Source: Rhypophila decipiens
Taxonomy: Eukaryota; Ascomycota; Sordariomycetes; Sordariales; Naviculisporaceae
DNA length: 64,000 nt
NCBI GenBank assembly: GCA_033297075.1
Contig: MU858161.1
Location: 1 to 64,000 of the forward strand
Direction: 5' to 3'
In this document: positions 13,101 through 24,721 of the stretch, one piece after another
Layout of the letters: each line of letters opens with the position of its first letter
Numbering within the stretch: position 1 is the first letter of the stretch
The notes under the pieces: model-generated
The model's input: the letters and a program-made list of their open reading frames with translations, nothing else
The model's database searches: none
What the model was told of the DNA's origin: nothing
Translations under genes and position numbers: made by a program

Positions 13101-15855
13101 GTAGAGGTCTCGCTATCACCTCCCTTGGCCGACGAATTCGACGAGCTGGGACCGGACGAGTCGCCGGTACTTCTAATCAGCTCACTAACCAGGCCCCTCA
13201 TGGCCATCAGCTGACGGAAGGTACCCTTCTCCACGATCTCTCCCTCGCTCATGAGACAGATATAATCAGCCTCGTCCAACACGGGGATGGAGTTTGTAGC
13301 CAGGATTCTCGTTTTGGACTTCAAGAGACCTTTAGGACCGAGCACATTGTCAATCAGATGGCGGCCCACGTGTGAATCGACCGCCGAAAGGACATCATCG
13401 AGCACGTAGACGTCGGCTCTGGCGTAGACCGCCCTGGCGAGTGCGACACGGGCTTTCTGGCCACCGCTCAGTGATATTCCGCGCTCGCCCACCATTGTCT
13501 CGTCTCCGTCGGGCAGCTGGGCAAAATCATCGAGCAAAGCGCAGGCCTTGACAGTCTTTTCGTAGAAATTGGAATCGTACTTGTACCCAAAGACAATGTT
13601 TTCCCGCACAGAAGCGTTCATGATCCAGGCCGACTGATTCGCAAACGCCACGGTGCCGTGAACTGTGACCTCGCCACTAACCTTCCATAGATCACCCAAG
13701 ATGCTCTGCAAGAGTGAACTCTTGCCAGCGCCTACTCTGCCCACGATGCACGTGAGTTCGCCCTTGTTGGCATGGAAGTTGATATCGGTCAGGCAGTTCT
13801 TGTTCTCGTGGCGGTTCCACGAAAAGGTGCCATTCTGGATGCGGACAGCCTCGTCGCCAATGTACTCGGCGGCAGGCTTTCGAGTAATAGCATCAGGCTG
13901 GATTTCCTCTGCCGTTAGGTATGAGGTTAGACGACCAGCCGCAACACTAGCCTCGATGACCGATGTGATGACCATGGGCAGAACCGCCAGAGGGAAGGTG
14001 AGCAGATTGAACAGGGCCAGGCATGGGAAAACAATCTCAGTCGACAGTGGCCTGTCCTGCGTGAGAACGAAGACGGTAAAAGTGGCACATGATACCAAGA
14101 AAGGTGTACTAGACCAGGTAAAGTTGGCAAAGGCCTGGCCGGCGCCGATTTTACGAAGATTCTTGAGCTCCTGGTCATTTCTGATGTGGTTGAGCTTGTT
14201 CATGAAGGGCGCACCCCAAGCATAGAGCTTGATGCTCTTCATGTTGTTGACGATTTCGGCAATGAGGCGACTCCTGGCGTCCTTGTTCTTCATCTGCTTC
14301 TTTTGCAAGTTCTTCATGAACCTCGCAATCATTCCGTTCACTGGGATCATGATAATCATGACGCCGATACCAGCCAGCATCGACCAACCCACCAAATGGT
14401 AGAGCGAGACCATGCAGATGACGATCTGGAAAGGGGCCGACCACAGCTGCTGAGCATACTGTGTCAGATCTTGGATGCGCTGGGCATCGACAGCCATATA
14501 ATTGACAATATCGCCAGTCGACTTGCTCGCCCGCCCTTCGTTGGAAAGCTTCAGGGCTTTTTTGTAGATGGCAGAGGTGAGCCCGCTCTTGATGCGCATG
14601 CCCGAGACGAAGGCGAGCTGGAAGTACTGATGGATCATGGTAGTCTGGAAGACGGCAACGGCAAACATGGCCAGGGCAATGGCTGCGCCCTTGATGACCG
14701 GCTGCGGCTCCTCGTCCTTGGCATAATACGAGTGAACAAAGGCGATGAGATACTTTAAGAGCTGCGGCTGGGTGAAGGCTGAAATGTCGTTGCCGACCTT
14801 GAAGACGGCGGCCACCATGTAGGGACCACCATATGCCTGGAACATGGCGAGCCAGATGGATGGATGTTTGTGGTGCTCAACCTGGCGCTTCCACGACTTG
14901 TCGAACGCCTCGCCAGTGGCCTTGGTGGTGTCGGTGGACGCGAGCCCCCACAGATCCTCCTCGGTGAGGAATTGCGCGTACCCAAACTTCATGAGCGGTG
15001 TCATCCACGAGAAGGTAAGGCGTGAAAAGACGGTGGCGTATTCGATTGGACACTCCCCATCCTCGACCAGGACTTCATACGCAGATGCCTTCTTGGGCCA
15101 TAGCCACTCCAAGAGGAACTCGGCAGTTGCCAAGCCATAACCAACGCAATATGTGACAAAGTAAGGAAGGTTCTTGGCGTAGAGCTGCTGGGAAATGAGA
15201 GAGCGGAGTTTGACGGCAGAGGCGATCAGGAGGAATAGCCAGTAGAAGAGGACGACGCCGTTTGCATTTCGAAGCCGCGGGTGCTCGAGCCACTGAACCG
15301 TAAAGATGACGAGGAGAGACAATATCGTAATGGCCGTAGTCAAGACTCTGAAATCGCCGAACCAAACATCGGGGTAGCTGATAATCTGGAAAGCTAGCTG
15401 GACGGTGAAGTCGGCAACTACGAGTGCGAGGAGGGCCTGGGAAGAGAGCCGCTTGTCAGTTGAGGACTCTAACGAACATGGGATGAAATAAACAGATGGC
15501 TCACTTGTTTAGTCCAAAAGTGCCAGTCTTTGGCAACATCGGACGGCCTCCTCCATCTCACCAGCCACCAGGCGGCAACAGATCCGGCCACCAGACCGAA
15601 GACAGCAACAGTAGCTATCCAGACATCGATAAAGCAAGGAGTAAAGTCGTATCGGATAGGGCTCAGCGGGCCCCATCCTTCCTCATTGCCGCATAATGGC
15701 TGCTTGAAGTGTCTTGTGGCCGAAAGGTAGCCGGTCCGCCCGAGGTCGGCGAGCGTGTCTGCGGCGGAATAATAACCGGTGAAGGAGCCAGTCGCGGCGT
15801 GGATGACCTTCTGGGAACCGCCAAAGTTGTCAAAGAGAAATTCCTGCACCCCCAT
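10165..15855 (-). CDS. YCF1: YCF1-type ABCC (MRP) vacuolar transporter
   Basis: Six exons, complement(join(10165..10493, 11059..11127, 11275..12260, 12417..12520, 12584..15436, 15505..15855)), encode about 1563 residues. All phases close, and the sequence follows yeast Ycf1 along its length: an N-terminal extra membrane domain ([13 protein letters not shown]), then TMD1-NBD1-linker-TMD2-NBD2. NBD1 has Walker [10 protein letters not shown] near residue 682 and signature [17 protein letters not shown]2 has GRTGAGKSS near 1353, LSQGQRQL and [12 protein letters not shown]. The linker near residue 950 is Ser/Arg-rich (RRASAASF), like the phosphorylated R-region of Ycf1. The family exports glutathione conjugates and heavy metals such as cadmium into the vacuole. 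The start at 15855 is the first ATG after an upstream in-frame stop; an extra 5' exon cannot be excluded. Intron 5 is unusually long (565 nt). Confidence 0.93.
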
Positions 15856-17102
15856 CTGGCACACGCGCAGTGCGCAAACAGTACCTGCTACCTAGCTATA
15901 TCCTTGGCGTCGGAGAATGCGATGTCATAGCCTCGCGATTGAGCTCGTTTGGTGCGGAGAACTGGTGGTGAACGAAGTTGGCCGATTGTTGGATGTCGCA
16001 GTCTCTGTCGCAAAGAATGAGCGCGAGGCGAAACCGTGAAGCTAGGTGGACAGCGATCGGGGCCGGTCGGAGATATCCCGGATGTTTTGGAACAATGACG
16101 GATACAATCGAAATACTCCGCAGCGGTATAATTTTTACTCGATAGGCTTGAATTTTCATCCACGATGACGATGCAGAGACAAAACACAATGTCCGAATAA
16201 CAATGATGGCAATGATGATATTGAAACAGCTCCAAACAATAAATTCCGACCGGTTTGTCAGCACGGCTTCTAGTCCGTTCTGGGGGCGTTCCAGAGTCCA
16301 GACGATAGGTGACACTGGGCATGGAGTTGTCGCGAACGGAGCCTTTATGCAGTGGAAGTGGAAGCTCAGATGGAGCGGAAGCGGGATGCCTGTTTTGGTG
16401 CACATTCGGTGCGGATAGTCGGATACATGAATTGCCCAATCAGCAATGAGCAAAACAAGGTCAACGGCTAACACCGCCGTGGGACTGGGAGCCTCAACCC
16501 TCAGCTCCACCCGAACCTCGGAGCTTGACCCCACTATCAATGCGCTCAGGCATGACGCTGGCAGCGGGCAACACAGAGCCTCAGTCCTGAGCCTGCCTGA
16601 GGAAACAAATACACTCCACTTGTTGTACATACCTCCCGCCAAACATGGTGAATCCGAAAAGGTCAAACTCGCTCATTACCGCCTGTCACCGTCTCCTCAC
16701 AAACTTACTTGAGAAATTTCTCACGATACAGAATATCAACGGCGTTTTATCAAGCTGCAATACTCAAGTGCCAGACACTACTCCGTATAGGGATTTTAAA
16801 ATGTTGGTGAGCATGGATAAGCCTCGGCGGGCGCCCAGTTGAGATTGGCCATATTCATAGCAGTTGTAAACAGGTACCTGCATACGGAGTACGGAGTATC
16901 CAGGCCTCTCCTTGAATGTGTTGTGAAGTAACAACAAACAACGCACCTTCCGATTTTGACATGAAGAGCAAGAAAGGCGGGCATTTGACGCGCTGGAAGA
17001 TTCGAGCGTTTTTTACAATTTCAACCAATTTGACATTCACACATGTATCGACATGAATGCCTCACAATCTCTGAGCCACAACACAACAAAAAACCCAGCA
17101 AA
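15856..17102. promoter_or_regulatory. Divergent promoter region between the YCF1-like and C48 protease genes
   Basis: About 1.25 kb separates two divergently oriented starts. It carries the 9-mer TACTCCGTA or its complement three times: 16779-16787, 16883-16891 and 16890-16898, the last two overlapping. A long open frame on the minus strand (16666 down to 15896) has no ATG at its first codon and no family match, so I treat it as chance. Shared regulation of the two genes is possible but not shown. Confidence 0.4.
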
Positions 17103-18478
17103 ATGGATCTCGACACATCCTCGACGCTGATATTGCCCCGCACCCGCTCACCACGGGTGGTGATTCAAGAAAAGTCACTCCAGCCGTTGATGAAAGCCGA
17201 CCTGTTAAATGACGAGGTCATCAACGGCGCTCTCAGGCTCCTCGAAGCAGCCGCCGGCGATGGGGTCTACGTGTTTGACCCGATGGCACCCAAGCAGTTT
17301 ATGCAGAAGAAGATGGCAGAACTCCCCGACACCAAGTTCATCATACCCATGAACATCAAGGGCATCCACTGGGTCCTCGGCATTCGTCGACCCAGAGAAG
17401 GAATCCAAGTCTACGACTCGTTGCCAGGAGCGACCAAGAAAGTTTCGATAAAGGACAGGTTTCCAGACGGCATCGACAATGTCGCCATCCAAATCTCGTC
17501 TCCGTTAAAACAGAGCGGCAAGATTGATTGCGGCGTGTTTACCATCTTTACCGCCTTCTACGACGCGCTTGGCTTCGACCTCGACCACTTTCAGCCTCCT
17601 GCTCCGCGTGGCGATGGTTTACCGCAGCCGTACGACCCGGACCCCAAGTTTTGGCGGCGAAAGCTTCTTCTTCAACTGCTCAAGCGTCGTCCAGACGCCA
17701 AGGAGAGCGACCCTGGCTCTTGTTTGGTTGAGCTTGACGAGCTAGAGCATCCAGACGACGAAACCTACCTGCTCGGACAGACTACTGCTGTGACCAGGAC
17801 GAGGAATATCATGCACCAGGCAATCAAAAGAGCCGAGGCGATCGACGCGGAGAAATACCCCGAGGCACGTAAAGATGTCCTCGCCCGGTTTAGAGACGCA
17901 GAGGAGCTCTGCAAACGACATGAGCTGCGCTGCCACGAGGCGATACGAAAGATCAACGAGAAACGGAAAGAAGAGGCTGCTTTGAAGCGGAAACGGAGTG
18001 ACACTCTTGCTCTGGAACCGCTTGATGGGAGGAAAAAGAAACCACTCAAAGACTCCATGTCACCTGAAGTTGAGCATTGCAGGAAAGCTGAGGCTCCCCT
18101 GAGGCGGAGACGTAGCAACATTTCTGTTTTGAACCTCATCGGTTTGAGCAACTCCATGTCACCCGAAGTTGAGCATTGCGGAAAGGGTGGAGTCGTGGAT
18201 GAAGAGCATTCAGTGCAGGACGACAAGGAGCCGCGGGGACCAGACGACAAGACCGACACTATGAGCGTCATGAGCGTGAGTCCCCTATTCACATTCTTCA
18301 ACTTTTCATTTGCTAACAGACAGTCAAGAAGTCCACTGCCTTGAGTCACTCTCGACCTTTGTTTGACGCATTGCGAAACGTTGAGAGTGCTTTCAGACAA
18401 CAACGAGACAGAAGACGAAGAAAGAAGAAGAAGGAGGAGAAGAAGAAAGCAACTGTCAACATTGATGATGACAGCTAA
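17103..18478 (+). CDS. Ulp1/C48-like cysteine protease (SUMO-protease fold)
   Basis: Two exons (17103..18275, 18320..18478) encode about 443 residues. The N-terminal half carries the C48 catalytic order: His89 in IHWVLGIRR, Asp105 in VYDSLP, Gln137 and Cys143 in QSGKIDCGVF. These proteases process SUMO or related modifiers and deconjugate them in the nucleus. The C-terminal half is charged and probably coiled, with a duplicated SMSPEVEHC motif and a very basic end (RRRRKKKKEEKKK). The ATG at 17103 has a strong context (AAAATGG); an in-frame ATG at 17043 would add 20 residues. The 44-nt intron replaces an early stop at 18342-18344 with a Lys-rich end. The catalytic domain at the N-terminus is the reverse of classical Ulp1, so the substrate is unclear. 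The gene converges on the esterase 170 bp downstream. Confidence 0.75.
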
Positions 18479-18646
18479 GATGTTTACGGCCAAGGATGGT
18501 ATGCACCAACACGAAACGATCCTCACCATCTGGTTTTCCTGTATCTGTCAACCATCACGAATCACGATGCACGACGATACGAAGTTCAGTTTCTGCAATA
18601 ATATACCCCTTAATACCTGGTCTGTTTAACCATGTAATAACAACAA

Positions 18647-20827
18647 TTATACACCATAATAATCCTCCAACCCAAGCCCAATAGCCTTGCACTGCTCAGT
18701 CTCTCTAAAGCCCGTCTGATAGCCCGGCCAGTCCAGCACCCTCATAGTCGTCTTTCCCGACTCACTAGGCTCCCACCGTCCTGATCCAAATCCTTCTTTT
18801 CTATCATCATACCCCCTTGCCCTGAGATAACCACCACCACCCTCCACCGCGACGCCCTGATTAGGATCCCCCTCCCTAATAAACGCCGCAAACATATCCA
18901 AAACAAGCTGCTCAAAGGGTAAATCATTCTCATCCCGCATCGGCAGCCCTTGTCGTGCCAAGTTCCCAAAGACATAGTACAGTTCCCCCGAATGGCACTT
19001 GAAATACTCTTTGCTCGGGTCTCCGTTCGGACGGGTAGCTGTTTTGGGTGGATTACATACGTCTGTGCCTGGCCAGCCGTTGGTCTGGTAGGTCCTGTCG
19101 AATTCATAGTACCAGATCTTGGAGGGCAGGAGGGAGGATTTCTGGCCCGCGTGGACGGTTGCGCTGTCGACGCATCGAAAGATTGCGTCGGTCGCGAGGC
19201 GGCTTGTGGAGTTGTAGAGGCTTTTGGTTTGGTTTGCTGGGGAATACTGAGGGATCGGGAATAGAGATTCTGAGGCGAGAGAAGGGTCGAAGCCGGATGA
19301 TATCAGGTAGGAAGATTGGTTGGTTGTTGGAGAGGGAAAGGTTATGAATGGCGCGCCGTCGTCGCGGGTTGTTCCGAGCATTAGGTTTATGCCTTTTAGG
19401 TCTGGCCGGAGGGAGGCGGTCGAGGGGGAGATTAGCTCGGGCGTGGTGATGTAGGTGCCGTCTTGGACGATGTAGCGCGCCACGGTCGACAGCGAGGTTA
19501 GCGTGTTGGCGGGGATGGACCGGAGACAGTCGACTTGAGACTGGGCGGTGGTGCAGTTGGTCAAGTTGAGGATGGCGTTGCCCGCGACCGAGAGTTGTTG
19601 GTCTATGGTGTAGTATTTTGAGTAGGTCGTGCCGTAGTTTAGCCCGCCGAGGTTGCTCAGCAAGATGGCTGACGCGAATTTGTTGGCTGCCATGGGCGAG
19701 GCCATCATGGCGCGGACAGACGCTGCGCCCGCGGACTGGCCGAACAGGGTTATTCGGTCAGGATCCCCTCCGAAACTGGCAATGTGTGCGCGGACCCAGT
19801 CCAGGGCGAGGATCTGGTCTGCTAGGCCGAAATTCCCGTTTGTGGTGCTGTCGTTCAGGGCGAGAAAGCCCAGGGTGGAGAGCCGGTAGTTGATCGCTAC
19901 TAGCACCATGTCGCCCCGGGAAACGATGTTGCCCCCGTCAAAGGTCGCGTCGTTGGCTGTCCCGCCCGTGAATGCGCCGCCGTGGATCCAGATGCCCACG
20001 GGACGAAGGGACTTCTTGCAGCCTGGTCTTCGGGGCAGGTGAGGCGTCCAGACGTTGAGGAACAGACAGTCTTCTGATCCGCCTGACGATCCTTGGACGC
20101 ATTGCGAGCCGTATTGCAGGGCTGAGACATTTTCGCCGTGGCCTGTGAAGGGCTCGGGATAGGTGAAGCGTTTGGGCTGGGGTGCGTAGCGGATTCCGAG
20201 GAAGCGGAAGGAGAGGCGGTCTCGGTAGCCTGTGAGGGTCTGGTTGTTGGCTTCGACTTGGACCTGCCAGGCTGTGCTGGTGTTTTGGGAGGACTGGGTC
20301 GAGTAAGGCGCTGTTTGGGTGCATAGGGCTGGATGGGTCTGGTTGCTGTTTGCTACGGAGGCGATCGAGCCAGAGGTGTTGATGGTTCGTGCGATGACGG
20401 GCTGGGTCTCACTGATTCCGTTTTGGGCAGGGGCAATCCAGAAGACGCCTCCTGTACTGTTGCTTTTGATGCCTTTGTAGTACTTGTAGTAGTCTAGGTT
20501 TGGCTGGATACTTGCTGTCTTGAGCTCGGGAGACCAGAGTTGCTCCCCGAGGGCCAGGCAGGCTGCTGAGGCGTCGGCGAAGGAGTGACGGCCTCCGAGG
20601 AGGATCACGCCTGATGTGGAGTGTGGGCTGCTTGGTCCTGGGAGGTACATGTAGTCAGCACACGGAGTCCAGTCAACAATGCATCTGATATTAAGCCTAC
20701 CCTGAAGATCATTGTTGATCAAGATGGAGAGATCCCCTTTCAGGCCCTTTGGTGACGGGGCAGCGTTTACGGCGCCATAACCGACAACGCCGAGGATAGC
20801 AACAAGTGCTCTGGTGATGGGAGCCAT
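18647..20827 (-). CDS. Secreted type-B carboxylesterase
   Basis: One long frame of 726 codons starts at the ATG at 20827. A likely in-frame 63-nt intron at 20638-20700 (GTAGGC donor, GCTGAC branch, CCCAG acceptor) would give 705 residues. A signal peptide (MAPITRALVAILGVVGYGAVNA) starts the protein. An extension of about 200 residues precedes the alpha/beta-hydrolase fold, which begins near FRFLGIRYA and EDCLFLNVW. Unspliced numbering: nucleophile Ser365 in FGQSAGAAS, acidic Asp489/490 in TTRDDG (Glu is usual in the family), His612 in KCHSGELYYVFG. The oxyanion segment is WIHGGAFTGG. Expected activity is hydrolysis of carboxylic esters outside the cell; the substrate is unknown. Several N-x-S/T sites fit a secreted glycoprotein. 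Confidence 0.88.
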   Translation of the reverse strand: MAPITRALVAILGVVGYGAVNAAPSPKGLKGDLSILINNDLQGRLNIRCIVDWTPCADYMYLPGPSSPHSTSGVILLGGRHSFADASAACLALGEQLWSPELKTASIQPNLDYYKYYKGIKSNSTGGVFWIAPAQNGISETQPVIARTINTSGSIASVANSNQTHPALCTQTAPYSTQSSQNTSTAWQVQVEANNQTLTGYRDRLSFRFLGIRYAPQPKRFTYPEPFTGHGENVSALQYGSQCVQGSSGGSEDCLFLNVWTPHLPRRPGCKKSLRPVGIWIHGGAFTGGTANDATFDGGNIVSRGDMVLVAINYRLSTLGFLALNDSTTNGNFGLADQILALDWVRAHIASFGGDPDRITLFGQSAGAASVRAMMASPMAANKFASAILLSNLGGLNYGTTYSKYYTIDQQLSVAGNAILNLTNCTTAQSQVDCLRSIPANTLTSLSTVARYIVQDGTYITTPELISPSTASLRPDLKGINLMLGTTRDDGAPFITFPSPTTNQSSYLISSGFDPSLASESLFPIPQYSPANQTKSLYNSTSRLATDAIFRCVDSATVHAGQKSSLLPSKIWYYEFDRTYQTNGWPGTDVCNPPKTATRPNGDPSKEYFKCHSGELYYVFGNLARQGLPMRDENDLPFEQLVLDMFAAFIREGDPNQGVAVEGGGGYLRARGYDDRKEGFGSGRWEPSESGKTTMRVLDWPGYQTGFRETEQCKAIGLGLEDYYGV

Positions 20828-22482
20828 AAGACAACAACAACGAGGCACACCTGGGCCCTCGGAAAAGTGAGAAACAAGGTAAACTGCCCAAGGTGAAACC
20901 TAAGGTCTATGTGTATGGATATGAAGAAGATTTACTTGAGAAATAATAAATACAACATCTAGTTCCCCCTCCCTCGGTTGTGTTCAACCGTCATTGCTAC
21001 CACCCTTACTACTGATGGGACGAACCATCGTGAGGTCCAAGTCATGGTGTATCAAGCCGTCGTAATTATCCATCGCGCATCTCGATACAACCGCAGCGTT
21101 ACATGTTTGTCCCGCCCCGCCTGGACGGATAGCCTCAGCCGAGACGCCGAGATGTGTGGAAAGTGAGATGAGCGCGTACCTAGGTATATGTACGTGGATA
21201 TAAGCCGGATCACTGGTGGTGGTGGTCAGGTTTACGCTTACGACCTGCTTGATAGAGTAGTTCTAGTGACGGTGTTCATGTTTGCAGAGTCAACGTCCAT
21301 GTATCCGGTATGTTGCCACATGGGGGTTATTTCCAGGTATTTCCCAGACAAACAGACGTGGTCTCTGGATTTGTTTCTAACGAGATCAACCAAGGTTGCA
21401 TCGATACAGAGAAGTAGGTGTATGGGGTCGATGATCCGCCGGAGACCAAACCACCCAAAGTCTAGATTCCATCGTGGAAATAGAATGAAATGACATAAAC
21501 CCAGCATCGTGGGAATATATGGGGAGTCCGTATAGCCGGTATGGAGGATGCAGGTACATGGCCATCGTGGGAACTTAGGCTAAATGGCATCAACACCACC
21601 CGCATGGTTCCCTTCCGACCCTCCCGATCGATCTAAAGCTTCGACTGTGCGTAGTCACAGTGTACGCACATCGGATAGATGGATGGACCCGGTCTTCTCA
21701 CCGGGCCTGGATGCCAAGCGATGAGTTCATTGTGCTGCTTGTAGATGAATATGAATGTAATGGTCATATGAGGTTAGAAATAGAAGCTTCACTGCCACGC
21801 TTGAGACCTCATGTTCCTTTCAAAATGAACTGCTTACCAAACTGGGCAGTACATTGCTGGCCATGTCACTGTTCATCAATGTTATCAATATTTGCAAAGA
21901 CGCGGAATAGCTTGACGGGCGATGCTGGCATCCCCCGTAACAATGAAGACCAAAGCCAATATATAAAGGGGAAAGAACAAACCTCGCCATCAGAACATAT
22001 TGGAAAGGGAAAGTAAAGTACACAACCGGCATTCCATGGCAACCCCCCGGCACAGGCTCGGCCGCAAGTAAACAACAGGGGCGAACACTTGCAGATAACG
22101 GCCTTCATCATCACTACCAGTATCTTACCGGATAGAGTCCCCGAGAACGACCGAGCTGTTTCCTCAGCGGCCCAGTTAAGCTCGCCAACCATCCAGAATA
22201 AGAAACATGACAGATGCCCGTTATCATTTTCTGTCATTCCTCTGCCCTGCAGGTTCCTTTACCTAGCGGTGCTTCCTTATTCTCATAATGCCATCTAAGC
22301 GACCGCCCTCAACTCTTTTGACAGAAAACCCATATATTATCATTATTACTTGCATGGTCGACCAACCTTCAAGTTGCCTTCCAAGACCTCCTAAACAAGC
22401 CACAGGTGCAAAAGCCAGAGAGACAACGAAAAGACTTGTATTCTCACCTCTAGTAAGCAGTACCTGCTCCCATCCAATCCTC
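20828..22482. other. 1.65 kb intergenic, no gene seen
   Basis: This stretch lies between the esterase 5' end and the ABCG 3' end, both on the minus strand. Open frames are short and lack motifs. A perfect 10-bp palindrome TACCTAGGTA lies at 21177-21186 and a short GGT run near 21211-21222. It presumably holds the esterase promoter and the ABCG terminator. Confidence 0.5.
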
Positions 22483-24721
22483 CTAATTCTTCAACTTGAG
22501 CACAATCCAACCCGCAATCCGATATCCCAAAATAATCCCCATCATAATCCCCACGTCCTTGCCCATATACCCGTCCTTGTACCCATACTGGTCCAACACC
22601 CCCTGCCCACGAATAAGACACTGATCAGCCAAATCAGTCTGCCACATACCTATTTTCAACACAAAGTTAGCATATTCTTCCATGAGCAAAGACAAAGGCA
22701 CTTACACCAACACCCATTCTTCCCCCCCGTACCCGTGCCCTCAGCAGCAGCGCAGGTATACACCCTTCCCGAAAACTCGTTTACCATCATATTCTCAAAC
22801 ACATACTTTTGATAATCCCAATAATGGAACCCATACCGCCAAAACACATTCAGCACCCCAGGCTGCACCATGAACCCGTCGACGCTCATCCACAGCCCGT
22901 TCGCAAACGCCACCAGCGCCAGACTGACCACCGCAAAGCTAGGAAACAAGCTGCACACAAACACCACCAACCCCTCGGCAGCAAGCAGATCCAAAAATAT
23001 CCAAAACACCCACGTAAAAAATGCTTCTGCTGTAGGATTAAAATTCGACAGCCAGTAGGATATCGCCGAGAATACTAGGGAAATAAGGAAGAGATAGGGC
23101 AGGCCGATTAGAAAGTTGGAGAGCATCAGTTCTGTGGCCGAGTACAAGCCGTTGTGTTTTTCTTTGAGAAAGGTGGCGTGGTCTTCGATAAAGGCCGGGA
23201 TGTAGGCTACCGCCATGAAGGACATGAACGCCGAGCCGTAAAAGATTGCGTTGGTCAGGGGGATGATGGACTCTTGCGAGGACGAGAGGCGCAGCCAGAC
23301 TGTGCCCATCATTATTGCTAGGCCTGTGTTTTTTTTTTTTTTTTCAACAGTTAGCAGATATATTAGTTTGTGGGATGGGCTGCTGGGGGAGGGAAAGAAA
23401 GACGGCACCGACCAGTGTACATTGCTAGACGGATTCCATAGACTACCACGTCCCGGTAGGATTTCACAAAGGATCTGTGTAAAAGGGTTAGGACCAGAGA
23501 GGGGGGACTAGGTTTCTTCTCGGCGACTTCAAGGTCGGTCAGGGTTGAACTTGGACCCGCCGCCGCCCCGGATATAGAGGACGAGACGTCCTTTGCTTGC
23601 TGGGAAGAAGCCCATCCCATCTGGAGCTGGTCGAGACGTTGCTGGGATTCGCGACGACGATGGGCGGCGGCAAAGTCCGTGTTTACCATCTCGAGGAGGA
23701 ACTCGGCTGGGTTGACGTGAAGGGGCAGTTCGTAGCCCAGAGATTCATAGTGGGACTGTACACCCGCCACTGGGCCAAAGTAATGCGATTTTCCGGCCGA
23801 CAAGAGGAGGAGCTTGTCGAATAGTGAAAATGTGGATGTGCTGGGTTGATGGATTGATGCAATGACGATTAACTCGAAAAAAAGAAAATTATTAGCAATG
23901 AAACCGGCGAGTAGTATTAAACGGGGTTTCTGTTTTACCTTGTTCCGTTTAGCAACCCCCTTGAGGTAGTTGATAACCTCCCAGCTAGCAGCCGAGTCCA
24001 GTCCACTGGTGGGCTCATCAAGGAACAAGATCTTGGGGCTGGTAATCAGCTGGCTCGCCACCCCGACACGGCGCTTCTGCCCGCCGCTGATGCCCTTCCG
24101 GATAGGCGTCCCGATCAGCGCGTTGGCTTGGTCCCGGAGCCCGAACGAGTCCAACAGCCCGTCGATGCGGGCTGTTCGTTCTTGCTTCGGCAACGAGCTG
24201 GTGCTCGCCAGACGTGAGGCAAAGTGCAGCGTTTCTCGCACTGTCAGGGACCCGATCAGGGCGTCGTCTTGCTCCACGAAGCGGCTCATCTGCCGAAAGG
24301 CCTCGCGGGAGGGCTTGCTCCCGTTGACGAGGACTGCTGCGTCGACGTTTTGAGCTCCCGTTGGTCGTGATGCTAGCACGTTTAGGAGCGTCGTCTTGCC
24401 GCATCCTGAAGGGCCCATTAGGGCACAGATCTCGCCTGTTGTTGTGGTTTGGCTGCTTAGTGAGCTTTCTTGGATGAGATTTGGGGGAAATGACATACCG
24501 GCTTCGACGATGCCCTCGACATTCTCTAGGATGGCCTTGGAAAGCTTGGTCTCTCTGTCCTTGACCGTGACGGTCACTCCTCTCCAGGTGATGTTTTGGA
24601 CTGTTGTATTCCTCAAGTGCGCTTCAGCAACAGCTTGCTGCTCGATGTCAATGACCTCGTATTCCTTGGTCCCCCGGTCCACGTCTGTGTTATCCGCCGA
24701 AGTTGTGCTTGTTACTGCCAT
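22483..24721 (-). CDS. ABCG-type (White/PDR half-size) ABC transporter
   Basis: Five exons, complement(join(22483..22649, 22706..23323, 23413..23872, 23939..24435, 24499..24721)), encode about 654 residues. The order is NBD then TMD, as in ABCG half-transporters. Walker A GPSGCGKTT is at 82-90, signature ISGGQKRR at 190-197 and Walker B ILFLDEP at 210-216, followed by SIHQPS with the H-loop. The C-terminal half has about six membrane helices with the late cysteine-bearing loop and VLDQYGY end typical of the family. Half-transporters dimerise to export lipids, sterols or small hydrophobic compounds at the plasma membrane or vesicles; the substrate cannot be read here. Intron 3 contains a long homopolymer tract. 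Its donor GTCGGT is atypical, but the join restores YTGLAIMMGTVWL. Confidence 0.92.

Noticed and set aside
15896..16666. 256-codon open frame upstream of the YCF1-like gene (-)
   Set aside because: It begins with TTG, has no recognisable domain, lies in a divergent promoter region and cannot be joined convincingly to the transporter exons.
17765..18529. 254-codon Ser-rich minus-strand frame
   Set aside because: It is antisense to the charged tail of the C48 protease; the Ser/Leu richness follows from the Lys/Glu/Arg codons on the other strand.
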